Below, in pieces: positions 6,354 through 13,708 of a stretch of DNA of 21,141 nt (position 1 is the stretch's first letter; every line of letters starts with the position of its first letter). Source of the stretch: Polynucleobacter meluiroseus (lineage in GTDB: Bacteria > Verrucomicrobiota > Verrucomicrobiia > Opitutales > UBA953). The stretch is taken from the NCBI GenBank assembly GCA_943323725.2, contig CALPIW020000004.1, positions 1 to 21,141 on the forward strand, given 5' to 3'. The position numbers and the translations under genes were made by a program. The notes beneath the pieces are model-generated. The model saw only the letters and a list, made by a program, of their open reading frames with translations. It was not told the DNA's origin and ran no database searches.

Positions 6354-8594
6354 TTAGCCCTGGCCGCCTTCGCTGTCACCGCCGCGTTCGCGGAAGGGAC
6401 GGCGCTCGCCACGGTCCGGACGGTCGCCACGGGGGCGGTCCATCGGCTTCGGGGCCGGGGCGTATTCGCGACCTTCCTTCTCGGCGATGGCGGCGCGGCG
6501 CGAGAGGCGCACGCGGCCCTTGTCGTCGATACCGACGCACTTGACGATGATCTCGTCGCCGAGCTTGCAGATGTCCTCGACGCGCTCGACGCGGTGGTCG
6601 GCGAGTTCGGAGACGTGCACGAGGCCTTCCTGGCCGGGGAGGCATTCGACGAAGGCGCCGAATTCCTTCACGGAGCGGATGATACCCTTGTAGGTCTTGT
6701 TGATCTCGATCTGGGCCGAGAGGAGGTTGACCTCATTGACCGCGCGGGCGAGGGACTCGCCGTCGGTCGCGAAGATCGTGACCCAACCGGAGTCGTCCTG
6801 GTCGATGTCGAGCTGGCAACCGGTGTATTCCGTGATGCGCTTGATGTTCTTGCCGCCCGGGCCGATGAGGGCGCCGATCTTGTCCGCCGGGATCTTGATG
6901 CGGTGGGTGCGGGGAGCGCAGGACTTCAGCTCGGCGCGGGTGGCCGGCATGGTCTTGAACATGATGTCCAGGATGGCGTCGCGGGAGACCTTGTTCTGGG
7001 CGATGGCTTCCTTGGCGATGCTCATCGGGAGACCGTGGATCTTAAGGTCCAGCTGGAAGGCGGTGATGCCTTCGCGGGTGCCGCAGATCTTGAAGTCCAT
7101 GTCGCCGTAGTGGTCTTCGGCGCCGATGATGTCGGTGAGCACGCGGTGCTTCACGATCTTACCGGCGGCGTCTTCGGTCACGAGACCGCAGGAGATGCCG
7201 GCGACCGGGGCCTTGATGGGCACGCCGGCGTCGAGGAGGGCGAGGGTGCCGCCGCAGACGGAAGCCATCGAGGTGGAACCGTTGGACTCCATGATCTCGG
7301 AGACGAGACGGATGGAGTACGGGAAGTCCTGCTCGGACGGGAGGACGGAGAGCAGCGAGCGCTCGGCGAGGTTACCGTGGCCGGTTTCGCGGCGGGAGGT
7401 CATGCCGAAACGGCCGGTCTCACCCACCGAGAAGGGCGGGAAGTTGTAGTGCAGGAGGAACGAGCGCTTGCTCGGGCCGCCGGTGATGGCGTCGACTTCC
7501 TGGGCGTCCTTGGAGGTGCCGAGGGTGGCGAGGACGAGACCCTGGGTCTCGCCGCGCTGGAAGAGCGAGGAACCATGGACGCGCGGGAGCACGTCGACTT
7601 CGCAGGAGATGGCGCGGAGATCCAGCGGCTTGCGGCCGTCGGCGCGTTCGCCGCTCTGGATGATGGCGTTGCGGTAGACCTTCTCCTGGAGCTTCTCGAA
7701 GGCCATCTTGATCTGGCGGGAGTCGAAGACGTCGCCGAGTTCGGCCTTGCAGGCGGCCTTGGCCTTCTCGACCACGGCCTTCACGGCGTCGCCGCGTTCC
7801 TTCTTGGAAGCGAGGAAGATCGCCTTCTTGAGCTGGTCGCCTTCGGCGGCCACGCGTTCGCAGATGGCGAGGGCCTTCGGTTCGCAGACGACGAGCGGGA
7901 AGACGCGCTTGGTCTTGGAGTACATCGCGGCGAGCTTGCGCTGGGCGGCGATGATCGGCTGGATGGCCTTCTGGGCGTATTCGAGGGCGGCGATGAAGTC
8001 GGCTTCGGGCAGCTGGTCGGCCGAGCCTTCGATCATCATCATGTCGTTCTCGTTGCCGACGTAGATGAGGTCCAGGTCGGACTCATACTGCTGTTCGTGG
8101 GTCGGGTTGACGACGAACTGGCCGGCGACGCGACCGAGGCGGATGCCGGCGATCGGTCCGTTCCACGGGATGTCGGAGCAGAGGAGAGCGGCGGAAGCGC
8201 CGTTCACCATGAGGACGTCGGAGTCGTTGATCTGGTCCGCCGAGAGGAGGAGGCCGATCACCTGGACTTCGTTGAGGAAGCCTTCGGGGAAGAGCGGGCG
8301 GAGGGGACGGTCGCAGAGGCGCGAGGTCAGGATTTCCTTGTCGGAAGGCTTGCCTTCGCGACGGAAGTAACCGCCCGGGAAACGGCCGGCCGCCGCGAAC
8401 TTCTCGCGGTAGTCGACGGTCAGGGGGAAGAAGTCCTGGTCGGGGGAGCGCAGGTCTTCGGCGGCGGTGGCCGACACGAAGAGCGTGGTCTCGCCCTTGC
8501 TGATGGTGACCGCGCCGTTGGCGAGGCGGGCGATGGAGCCCGTGTTGATCGTGATACCGAGTTCTTCGATGGTCACGGAGTGTTTCTGTTTCAT
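6354..8594 (-). CDS. pnp: Polynucleotide phosphorylase (PNPase)
   Basis: A 746-residue 3'-5' exoribonuclease that uses phosphate to release nucleoside diphosphates from RNA and acts in mRNA decay as a homotrimer. Two RNase PH domains are visible: the first with FPGGYFRREGKPSDKEILTS and RPLRPLFPEGF, the second, catalytic one with SLFQRGETQGLV, HYNFPPFSVGETGR, NGSTSMASVCGG and IIGAEDHYGDMDFK. The KH domain follows with IGALIGPGGKNIKRI, then the S1 domain (about 631-698: YKGIIRSVKEFGAFVEC, GLVHVSEL). The last 45 or so residues are a charged Arg/Gly-rich tail (DRPRGDRPDRGERRPFRERG), an addition not found in E. coli PNPase. rpsO lies directly upstream, the classic arrangement. The leader contains two hairpins (8620-8639 and 8670-8691). 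The ATG is preceded by ACACCC rather than a Shine-Dalgarno sequence. Confidence 0.97.
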   Translation of the reverse strand: MKQKHSVTIEELGITINTGSIARLANGAVTISKGETTLFVSATAAEDLRSPDQDFFPLTVDYREKFAAAGRFPGGYFRREGKPSDKEILTSRLCDRPLRPLFPEGFLNEVQVIGLLLSADQINDSDVLMVNGASAALLCSDIPWNGPIAGIRLGRVAGQFVVNPTHEQQYESDLDLIYVGNENDMMMIEGSADQLPEADFIAALEYAQKAIQPIIAAQRKLAAMYSKTKRVFPLVVCEPKALAICERVAAEGDQLKKAIFLASKKERGDAVKAVVEKAKAACKAELGDVFDSRQIKMAFEKLQEKVYRNAIIQSGERADGRKPLDLRAISCEVDVLPRVHGSSLFQRGETQGLVLATLGTSKDAQEVDAITGGPSKRSFLLHYNFPPFSVGETGRFGMTSRRETGHGNLAERSLLSVLPSEQDFPYSIRLVSEIMESNGSTSMASVCGGTLALLDAGVPIKAPVAGISCGLVTEDAAGKIVKHRVLTDIIGAEDHYGDMDFKICGTREGITAFQLDLKIHGLPMSIAKEAIAQNKVSRDAILDIMFKTMPATRAELKSCAPRTHRIKIPADKIGALIGPGGKNIKRITEYTGCQLDIDQDDSGWVTIFATDGESLARAVNEVNLLSAQIEINKTYKGIIRSVKEFGAFVECLPGQEGLVHVSELADHRVERVEDICKLGDEIIVKCVGIDDKGRVRLSRRAAIAEKEGREYAPAPKPMDRPRGDRPDRGERRPFRERGGDSEGGQG

Positions 8595-8619
8595 GGGTGT
8601 TTTATGCTTGGTGCGTTGT

Positions 8620-8639
8620 GCCGGGCGGGAGTGCCCGGC
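8620..8639 (-). promoter_or_regulatory. pnp leader hairpin
   Basis: A perfect 7-bp stem, GCCGGGC (8620-8626) and GCCCGGC (8633-8639), with a 6-base loop, ending 25 bases before the pnp start codon. In enterobacteria a leader stem of pnp is cut by RNase III and controls pnp; a similar role here is inference. Confidence 0.4.
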
Positions 8640-8669
8640 GGGTTTTGGTTTGGGTGGGTGAAAAGCGGA

Positions 8670-8691
8670 CGTCCCAGCCTAGGCTGGGACG
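8670..8691 (-). repeat. 22-bp perfect palindrome between rpsO and pnp
   Basis: A perfect self-complementary sequence whose core (8671-8690) is GTCCCAGCCTAGGCTGGGAC, extended by one C-G pair. As RNA it forms a stem with a small turn; on the minus strand GTCCGCTTTTC follows. It could be a second, read-through-type terminator of rpsO, or an RNA-processing site before pnp. As DNA it could bind a dimeric protein. The sequence is certain and the role is not. Confidence 0.7.
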
Positions 8692-8701
8692 CTCGGTGAA
8701 C

Positions 8702-8719
8702 AAAAGCGCCCGGAGGCGC
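8702..8719 (-). terminator. Short intrinsic terminator/attenuator after rpsO
   Basis: On the minus strand, three bases after the rpsO stop, GCGCC-TCCG-GGCGC is followed directly by TTTTG (8702-8705). The stem has 5 GC pairs and a stable tetraloop-sized loop. It likely stops a share of the transcripts before pnp. Confidence 0.6.
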
Positions 8720-8722
8720 CGT

Positions 8723-8983
8723 TCACTTGCGGAGGTTGAGCTTGGCCAGGAGCGCGTTGTAGCGGTCCAGGTCGCTCGACTTCAGGTAGGCGAGGAGCTT
8801 GCGACGACGATTCGTCAGCATGATCAGGCCGCGACGGGAGTGGAAATCCTTGCGGTGGGTGCGCAGGTGCTCGGTCAGGTGGGTGACGCGGGCGGTGATC
8901 AGCGCGACCTGGACTTCCGGCGAACCGGTATCCTTGGCGTCCTGCTGGTGCTTCTTGATGACTTCAGACTTATTGACCGACAT
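8723..8983 (-). CDS. rpsO: 30S ribosomal protein S15
   Basis: An 86-residue primary rRNA-binding protein of the small subunit. It binds the three-way junction of 16S rRNA helices 20-22 and is three residues shorter than the usual 89. Seen: GSPEVQVALITARVTHLTEHLRTHRKD (helices 1-2), HSRRGLIMLTNRRRKLLAYL with the conserved SRRGL, and the end RYNALLAKLNLRK. pnp lies 128 bases downstream, with three hairpins in between. The start codon is preceded by ACCACCACC with no Shine-Dalgarno sequence, notable for a highly expressed gene. Confidence 0.97.
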   Translation of the reverse strand: MSVNKSEVIKKHQQDAKDTGSPEVQVALITARVTHLTEHLRTHRKDFHSRRGLIMLTNRRRKLLAYLKSSDLDRYNALLAKLNLRK

Positions 8984-9209
8984 GGTGGTGGTTAGTTTTG
9001 GGTTGATGATGGCCGACCTGGGAGAGATTCCCGAAAGTCCCGCCGTTTGGCCGGACTCTCCGTCTGGAACAGGCTTGCGCCCGCCGACCAGCGTGAGAAG
9101 GGCTCCGCCCCTCTCCCTAACGAAGTTGACCCATGGAAATGACAGTCCCCCACCCCCTTAGCAAGCAGGAATCCCCCTCCCGGGTCACTTATTCACACCC
9201 CCGGCGGGC
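8984..9209. other. 226-bp intergenic region upstream of rpsO
   Basis: It lies between two minus-strand genes and should carry the rpsO promoter. I find no clear -35/-10 pair. There is one imperfect hairpin in the sequence, GAGAAGGGC-TCC-GCCCCTCTC (about 9094-9114), with one mismatch in the 9-bp stem. No open reading frame of note is present. Confidence 0.5.
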
Positions 9210-9791
9210 TCAGTTTTCGGCAAAAATGACGTCGTAGGCCAGGCAGGCCGCCAGGAGCAAGGCGACCTTGGCCGGCTGCCCGGCGAACTCCGGGGCGACC
9301 TCGAGGTGATAGTTGTCCGCCGAGGTGAACAGTTCCTTCCCGATGCCGGCCCACTTCTTGTCCATGGTGCCGATGACGACGCCGGCCGGGTCCTTGAGCT
9401 GGCGGGTCCAGCTGAAGACGCCGCCGCTGAACTCACCGATGGGACGCTCATCGGCGTCCTCGACCAGGATCTTGCCGGACAGCGAGAAGAGCTTGTTGCG
9501 TAGCGAACCGAGTTTACGGCCCTGGGCGTCGAAGACGGCGAGCTTGGACGTGAAGAAGGACCAGCCCTTCTCGAGGCGCAGGGCGACCGTCTGCTGATCG
9601 GACTCCAGCACCACCACCTCGGTGGGCAGCATCTGCTTCTTCACGAGGAGGCGCAGCCACTTCAGTTTCGGCTTCTCCTGGGCCAGGCCGAGCACCTGGC
9701 CGGACGTCGGGTGCAGGAGGTCGTAGGCATCGGCGAAGCGGAGCACGGCGACTTGTTCGCGGACGAAGAAAGCTTGGTTCTGCAGGAGCAT
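9210..9791 (-). CDS. Scramblase/LURP-one-related (LOR, tubby-like fold) protein
   Basis: A 193-residue protein. The sequence MLLQNQAFFVREQVAVLRF, then YDLLHPTSGQVLGLAQE, VFDAQGRKLGSLRNKLF, ILVEDADERPIGEFSGG, VIGTMDKKWAGIGKELFTSA and NYHLEVAPEF shows repeated beta strands like those of the phospholipid scramblase/LOR family. That family has a 12-stranded beta barrel around a C-terminal helix, and the last residues here (KVALLLAACLAYDVIFAEN) match this helix. Bacterial members have no settled function. The start is the ATG at 9791, where the homology begins; the much longer in-frame extension reads the reverse of the neighbouring yhbY-like gene and is a GC-rich shadow. It is divergent from that gene by 94 bp. 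Confidence 0.65.
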   Translation of the reverse strand: MLLQNQAFFVREQVAVLRFADAYDLLHPTSGQVLGLAQEKPKLKWLRLLVKKQMLPTEVVVLESDQQTVALRLEKGWSFFTSKLAVFDAQGRKLGSLRNKLFSLSGKILVEDADERPIGEFSGGVFSWTRQLKDPAGVVIGTMDKKWAGIGKELFTSADNYHLEVAPEFAGQPAKVALLLAACLAYDVIFAEN

Positions 9792-9885
9792 GCCGCATTC
9801 AAAACCCTGCGCCTTCGCGGGCAAGCGGGAAGCAGGCCTGATTAGTCCGTTGACTCCCCTGCCCCGCCTTAGCGTCATAGCGGGC

Positions 9886-10185
9886 ATGGAATCAGGCTCT
9901 GAAGACCAACCCCGCCTCACCGGCGCCGAACGCGGCAAGCTGCGCAGCCTCGCCCAGACGCTCGACCCGAAGGTGTTCGTCGGCAAGGCCGGCGTGAACG
10001 CCGGCATCGCCAACCTCCTCGAGGAAGCCTTCCGTAACGCCGACCTGGTCAAGGTCCGCTTCACCGCCGAACGCGAGGAGATGGACAAGCAGGCCCAGGA
10101 ACTCGCCCAGCTCACCGAAAGCGAAGTCATCGGCACCGTCGGCCGCACGGCGACGTTCTTCAAGCTCGGGGCGGATATCGAATAA
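9886..10185 (+). CDS. yhbY: YhbY/CRS1-domain RNA-binding protein
   Basis: A 99-residue protein with one CRM (CRS1-YhbY) domain, a KH-like fold that binds RNA; in E. coli YhbY associates with pre-50S particles. Seen: LTGAERGKLRSLAQTLDPKV, the GxGG-like loop VGKAGVNAGI, LVKVRF and the final IGTVGRTATFFK. Length is normal (E. coli 97). The start at 9886 was chosen because the CRM domain begins shortly after it; the longer in-frame start at 9790 would overlap the divergent gene. A TTGACT box lies at 9850-9855 but no good -10 box follows. The gene ends 3 bases before the ispA-type gene, so the two are one unit. Confidence 0.9.
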   Translation: MESGSEDQPRLTGAERGKLRSLAQTLDPKVFVGKAGVNAGIANLLEEAFRNADLVKVRFTAEREEMDKQAQELAQLTESEVIGTVGRTATFFKLGADIE

Positions 10186-10188
10186 GCC

Positions 10189-11076
10189 ATGGACGCCTCG
10201 CTGTTTCAGTCACGGCACGAGGCATTCATCACCCAGGCGGAAACTTCGTTGCGCCGGCTGACGCCGGCCGCGTCGGCCCGCCCGGCGCGCCTGCATGAAG
10301 CGATGCGCTACTCGCTCGAAGCCGGCGGCAAGCGCCTGCGGCCGGTCCTCTGCCTCGCCACGGCCGTGGCCTTCGCCCCGCAGGCCGACGCCACGCACGC
10401 CGCCACCGCGCTGGAGTGCATCCACACCTATTCGCTGATCCATGACGACCTGCCGTGCATGGATGACTCCGACCTGCGCCGCGGCCGCCCGTCCTGCCAC
10501 AAGGCCTTCGACGAAGCCACGGCCCTGCTGGCCGGCGACGCCCTGCAGCCGCTGGCCTTCGAACTCCTCGCCGTCGGCTACGCCGACCGCCCCGCCCTCG
10601 CCACCGCGCTCGTGCGCGAACTGGCCGTGACGGCGGGCTCGACGCTGCTCGTCGGCGGACAGACCGAAGACATGGGCGGACTCGCCGCGGGCGCGACGGA
10701 CGACCGCCTGCACTTCATCCTGCTCGGCAAGACCGCCGCGATGCTCAGCGCCTCGTTCGCCATGGGCGCGCTGGTGGGCGGGGCCTCCGCCGCCGACGTC
10801 GAACACTGCCGCCGTGCCGGCCGCGCCGCGGGCATCGCCTTCCAGCTGGTCGACGACGTCCTCGACCTCACCGCCGACGCCGCCCAGCTCGGCAAGCCCG
10901 TCGGGGCTGACGCGCAGAACGGCAAGTTCACCTATGCCGGCCTGCACGGCGTCGAAGCGACGAAGCAGCGCATCGAGCAGCTGACCGCCGAAGCCGCCAC
11001 GCACCTGCAGGCGACGAAGGGCGATACGGCCTTCCTCGTCGAACTGGTGCGCCGGATGGCGGCACGCCGCACCTGA
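10189..11076 (+). CDS. ispA: Short-chain polyprenyl (farnesyl/geranylgeranyl) diphosphate synthase
   Basis: A 295-residue cytoplasmic prenyltransferase that condenses IPP with DMAPP or GPP to give C15 or C20 diphosphate for quinone, undecaprenyl and carotenoid synthesis. Seen: EAGGKRLRPVL at 44-54, the first aspartate-rich motif IHDDLPCMDDSDLRRG with D86, D87 and D92, GDALQ at about 116-120, GKTA at 180-183, and the second aspartate-rich motif FQLVDDVLD with D222, D223 and D226, then LGKPVGADAQNGKFTY. The DDxxxxD spacing with HTYSLIHDD is as in bacterial IspA. Product length cannot be read safely. It is coupled to yhbY-like upstream. Its stop TGA is the first half of a TGATCA hexamer shared with the convergent next gene. 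Confidence 0.9.
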   Translation: MDASLFQSRHEAFITQAETSLRRLTPAASARPARLHEAMRYSLEAGGKRLRPVLCLATAVAFAPQADATHAATALECIHTYSLIHDDLPCMDDSDLRRGRPSCHKAFDEATALLAGDALQPLAFELLAVGYADRPALATALVRELAVTAGSTLLVGGQTEDMGGLAAGATDDRLHFILLGKTAAMLSASFAMGALVGGASAADVEHCRRAGRAAGIAFQLVDDVLDLTADAAQLGKPVGADAQNGKFTYAGLHGVEATKQRIEQLTAEAATHLQATKGDTAFLVELVRRMAARRT

Positions 11077-11481
11077 TCAGTCGTCGAGCCGCCGTCCGCC
11101 GGAGGGCAGCTGGTCGGGCAGGAATCCGTAATAGGTGCCGATCCACAGGCGCCAGGCGAACGCGTGGATGAGCGGAGGCACCACGAAGATCGCGCCCACG
11201 GCGAGACGCACGGCCCAGTCGCCGCCGATCCAGCCCAGCCGATAAGCGACGAGCACGAGCGGGAGCACGCCGAACGCGGTGAGTCCGTAGTTCCAGACGA
11301 TGGCGCCGAGGAAGAAGCCCTCCTTGCGTCGCAGGGTCATCCCGCAGCCCGCGCAATGCGTGGGCGTGTCCCAGAGACGCGCGAAACGCCCCGTCTGGTC
11401 GCCCATGGCGCGGATCGGCGCACCGCAGTCCGGACAACGCCCGCAGGCCGATTTCCAGAAGATGTCCGTACGGAAAGCCAT
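11077..11481 (-). CDS. Zinc-ribbon two-helix membrane protein (DUF983-like)
   Basis: A 134-residue protein. The N-terminal part carries CxxC pairs at Cys16/Cys19 and Cys43/Cys46 (GRCPDCG and HCAGCG), forming a probable zinc ribbon. Two membrane helices follow, GAIVWNYGLTAFGVLPLVLV at about 59-78 and AVRLAVGAIFVVPPLIHAF, then the ending WIGTYYGFLPDQLP. The plan, a zinc ribbon with two helices and a polar ending, resembles DUF983, whose function is not established. It is convergent with the ispA-type gene and their stop codons abut with no spacer. The start is the ATG at 11481. Confidence 0.6.
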   Translation of the reverse strand: MAFRTDIFWKSACGRCPDCGAPIRAMGDQTGRFARLWDTPTHCAGCGMTLRRKEGFFLGAIVWNYGLTAFGVLPLVLVAYRLGWIGGDWAVRLAVGAIFVVPPLIHAFAWRLWIGTYYGFLPDQLPSGGRRLDD

Positions 11482-11522
11482 GCCTGCAGCCTATCCGGCC
11501 AAGACGGGGTAGCAAGCCAAGC

Positions 11523-11554
11523 AAAAGGCCGGCCACCTTACGGTAGCCGGCCTT
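11523..11554 (-). terminator. Intrinsic terminator of rpsB-tsf
   Basis: Stem AAGGCCGGC (11525-11533) with GCCGGCCTT (11546-11554), plus ACC/GGT inside the loop, followed on the minus strand by TTTT (11523-11526 as A). It begins 23 bases after the tsf stop. Confidence 0.85.
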
Positions 11555-11577
11555 GATGAGCCTATGCTCAGCGCTGA

Positions 11578-12618
11578 TTACTCGGCGGCGGTCTCACCCA
11601 CCTGGAAGCGGGTGAAGCGGACGATCGAGACTTCTTCACCGACCTTGCCCTTGGCAGCGGCGATGAGGGCCTGGATCTTCTGCTCGGGATCGCGGAAGTA
11701 AGCCTGTTCGAGGAGGCAGGAGTCGGCGAAGAACTTGTCGACGCGGCCGGAGATGATCTTCTCCATGTTGGAGAGCTGGCCCTTCTTGCGGCCTTCGGCG
11801 GCGATGACCTGCTTCTCGCCCACGGCGATACGCTTCTCGAGTTCGGCGATGGCGTCGGCGTCGTTGGCGGCCTTCTGCTCGACGAGCTGGCCCTTGTAGT
11901 CCTCGACGATGCGCTTGGCTTCGTCGATGGCCTTGTCGGCTTCGGACTTCGTGAACTCGGCGGCGATCTCGCGTTCCTTGGCGACGACGTCGGCGGAGAC
12001 GTCTTCGCGGCGGACGAAGCGCGCGTTGTTGGCGACGACCTGCATCGCGAGCTGGCGGGCCAGTTCGGCGACTTCCGGGTTGGCGGCGGCGGCCTGGGTC
12101 TTGAGGCCCAGTTCGAGGAGGACGGCGATCTTGGCGCCGGTGTGGACGTACGCGGAGACGCGACCCACGCCGGTGGCTTCGAACTTCAGGACGCGGGAGA
12201 CCTTGAGGTTCTCGCCGATCTTGAGCACCTGATCGTTCAGGTAATCGTTCACCTTGCGGGACTTGTCGGCGTGGTAAGGCTGCTCGAGGAGACCATCGGC
12301 GCCATTGGCGGCGGCCTGGCCCACGAGCTCCTTGGCGAGCGCGATGAAGTTCTCGTTCTTGGCGACGAAGTCCGTCTCGCAGTTCAGTTCGAGGAGGGTC
12401 GCGGCGCGTCCGTCGGCGGAGACGTTGACGGCGAGGATGCCCTCGCTCGCCTTACGGTCGGCCTTCTTGTTGCGGGTGGCGACACCCTTGATGCGGAGGA
12501 TCTCGACGGCCTTCTCCATGTCGCCGGCGGCCTCGGTGAGGGCCTTCTTGCAATCCATCAGACCCGCGCCGGTACGCTGGCGCAGATCGTTGACCGTCTG
12601 GGCGGTGATAGCGGACAT
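11578..12618 (-). CDS. tsf: Elongation factor Ts, with long insertion
   Basis: A 346-residue factor that exchanges GDP for GTP on EF-Tu; most EF-Ts are 280-300. The N-terminal UBA-like domain (LRQRTGAGLMDCKKALTEA) and the EF-Tu contact TDFVAKN (82-88) are intact, as are the core strands (LELNCETDF, HTGAKIAVLLEL) and the C-terminal RFQVGETAAE. Between EREIAAE (215-221) and GQLSNMEKIISGRVDKF (280 onward) lie about 55 charged, heptad-like residues in place of the usual few before the GKPENIVEK segment. This lengthens the coiled-coil arm. It lies 7 bases after rpsB, with an intrinsic terminator downstream. Confidence 0.97.
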   Translation of the reverse strand: MSAITAQTVNDLRQRTGAGLMDCKKALTEAAGDMEKAVEILRIKGVATRNKKADRKASEGILAVNVSADGRAATLLELNCETDFVAKNENFIALAKELVGQAAANGADGLLEQPYHADKSRKVNDYLNDQVLKIGENLKVSRVLKFEATGVGRVSAYVHTGAKIAVLLELGLKTQAAAANPEVAELARQLAMQVVANNARFVRREDVSADVVAKEREIAAEFTKSEADKAIDEAKRIVEDYKGQLVEQKAANDADAIAELEKRIAVGEKQVIAAEGRKKGQLSNMEKIISGRVDKFFADSCLLEQAYFRDPEQKIQALIAAAKGKVGEEVSIVRFTRFQVGETAAE

Positions 12619-12625
12619 GGTCGGA

Positions 12626-13480
12626 TTACTTGGACTTACGAGGAGCCGGGCGCTTGGCCGGAGCGGCGCCTTCGACGGCTTCCGAACCTTCGTTGGCCTT
12701 CAGGAGCTCTTCCGAGATCTGCACTTCGGGCTGCACGGACTCGCCGGCGTCTTGGCGGGCGACCGGGGTCACGGTCTTGCGGTCCTGGGACACGGCCTTA
12801 CGGCGGGAGAGACCGGTCTGGACGGCCTGGGTGAGGACTTCGACCACCAGGCGGATGGACTTGGCGGCGTCGTCATTGCCCGGGACGGGGAACTTGAGGA
12901 GGGTCGGGTCGGAGTTCGAGTCGCAGAGGCCGATCACGGGGATGCCGAGACGGACGGCTTCGTTGACGGCGATCTCTTCGAGCTTGGTGTCGACGACGAT
13001 CATCGCGGACGGGAGTTCGCGGTATTCGAGGAGGCCTTCGAAGTTACGGGCCATACGCGACATCTCGCGCTTCACGGCGGCGGCTTCCTTCTTGTGCATC
13101 TTGGCGAGGGAACCGTCCTGCTCCATGCGGAGGTAGGTGCGGTACTTGTCGAGCGAGCGCTTGATGGTCGCGAAGTTGGTCAGCGTGCCGCCGAGCCAGC
13201 GGTTCACGGCGAAGGGCATGCCGGTCGACTTGGCGGCCTGGCGGACGACTTCCTGCGCCTGGGGCTTCGTCGCGACGAAGAGCACTTCCTTGCCCTTGGC
13301 GGCGGTGTCTTCGATGAAGGCGGCGGCGGCGGCGAGGCACGCGTGCGTCTTCTCGAGGTCGATGATCGACACGCCGTTGCGGTGGTCGAAGATGTACGGA
13401 CGGCTGCGGGGATTCCAGCGACGGGTCTGGTGTCCGAAGTGGACGCCGGCATCGAGGAGGTCTTTGACTGTGATGTTCAT
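12626..13480 (-). CDS. rpsB: 30S ribosomal protein S2
   Basis: A 284-residue small-subunit protein bound at the head-platform junction, needed for S1 attachment. Seen: LLDAGVHFGHQTRRWNPRSR, IIDLEKT, FVATKPQAQ, NRWLGGTLTNF, and GLCDSNSDPTLLKFPVPGND at 184-203, all conserved. The last 60 residues (about 225-284) form an acidic then Pro/Ala/Lys-rich tail ending KRPAPRKSK, about 45 residues longer than in E. coli S2 (241). It leads the rpsB-tsf operon, 7 bases before tsf. The 228-bp upstream region holds no clear promoter; the ATG follows ACATACC with no Shine-Dalgarno sequence. Confidence 0.97.
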   Translation of the reverse strand: MNITVKDLLDAGVHFGHQTRRWNPRSRPYIFDHRNGVSIIDLEKTHACLAAAAAFIEDTAAKGKEVLFVATKPQAQEVVRQAAKSTGMPFAVNRWLGGTLTNFATIKRSLDKYRTYLRMEQDGSLAKMHKKEAAAVKREMSRMARNFEGLLEYRELPSAMIVVDTKLEEIAVNEAVRLGIPVIGLCDSNSDPTLLKFPVPGNDDAAKSIRLVVEVLTQAVQTGLSRRKAVSQDRKTVTPVARQDAGESVQPEVQISEELLKANEGSEAVEGAAPAKRPAPRKSK

Positions 13481-13708
13481 GGTATGTTTTGGCTCCGTAT
13501 CCCTTTTCCTGCCGAAGGAGGGGACATTGGATCAGGTAGGACTGACTGGGTTTTTGGTTTTATGTCCGAGGCGATCGGCGGTCGCTTCAAACGGTGGAAA
13601 GTGGGTTCAAACACCCCTGCCCGCCCGGGGCAAGCGGGAAAATCAACCGAAAGGGGCTCCTTTGGAACTGACAGGACCCGTGCCCGTTCGCAGGGTCGGC
13701 GCAACGCG
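13481..13708. other. Divergent intergenic region, rpsB and waaA
   Basis: A 228-bp region holding the rpsB leader and promoter (minus) and the waaA promoter (plus). It contains two TTCAAAC words exactly 20 bases apart (13586-13592 and 13606-13612), which read GTTTGAA on the rpsB strand and include TTGAA, a -35-like word, but no good -10 at proper spacing. A small hairpin TGCCC-GCCCG-GGGCA (13618-13632) is also seen. Confidence 0.45.

Noticed and set aside
6594..8699. A 701-codon plus-strand frame opposite pnp
   Set aside because: It lies entirely on the reverse of pnp, is rich in Gly/Glu/Asp/Val repeats and matches no family. In GC-rich DNA the codon bias of the real gene keeps this frame open.
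9792..10190. N-terminal extension of the LOR-like protein
   Set aside because: It is the reverse of the yhbY-like gene, Ser/Arg-rich, with no homology; the family match starts at 9791.
12305..13708. Upstream in-frame extension of waaA
   Set aside because: It reads rpsB and tsf backwards; waaA homology begins with the membrane anchor at 13709.
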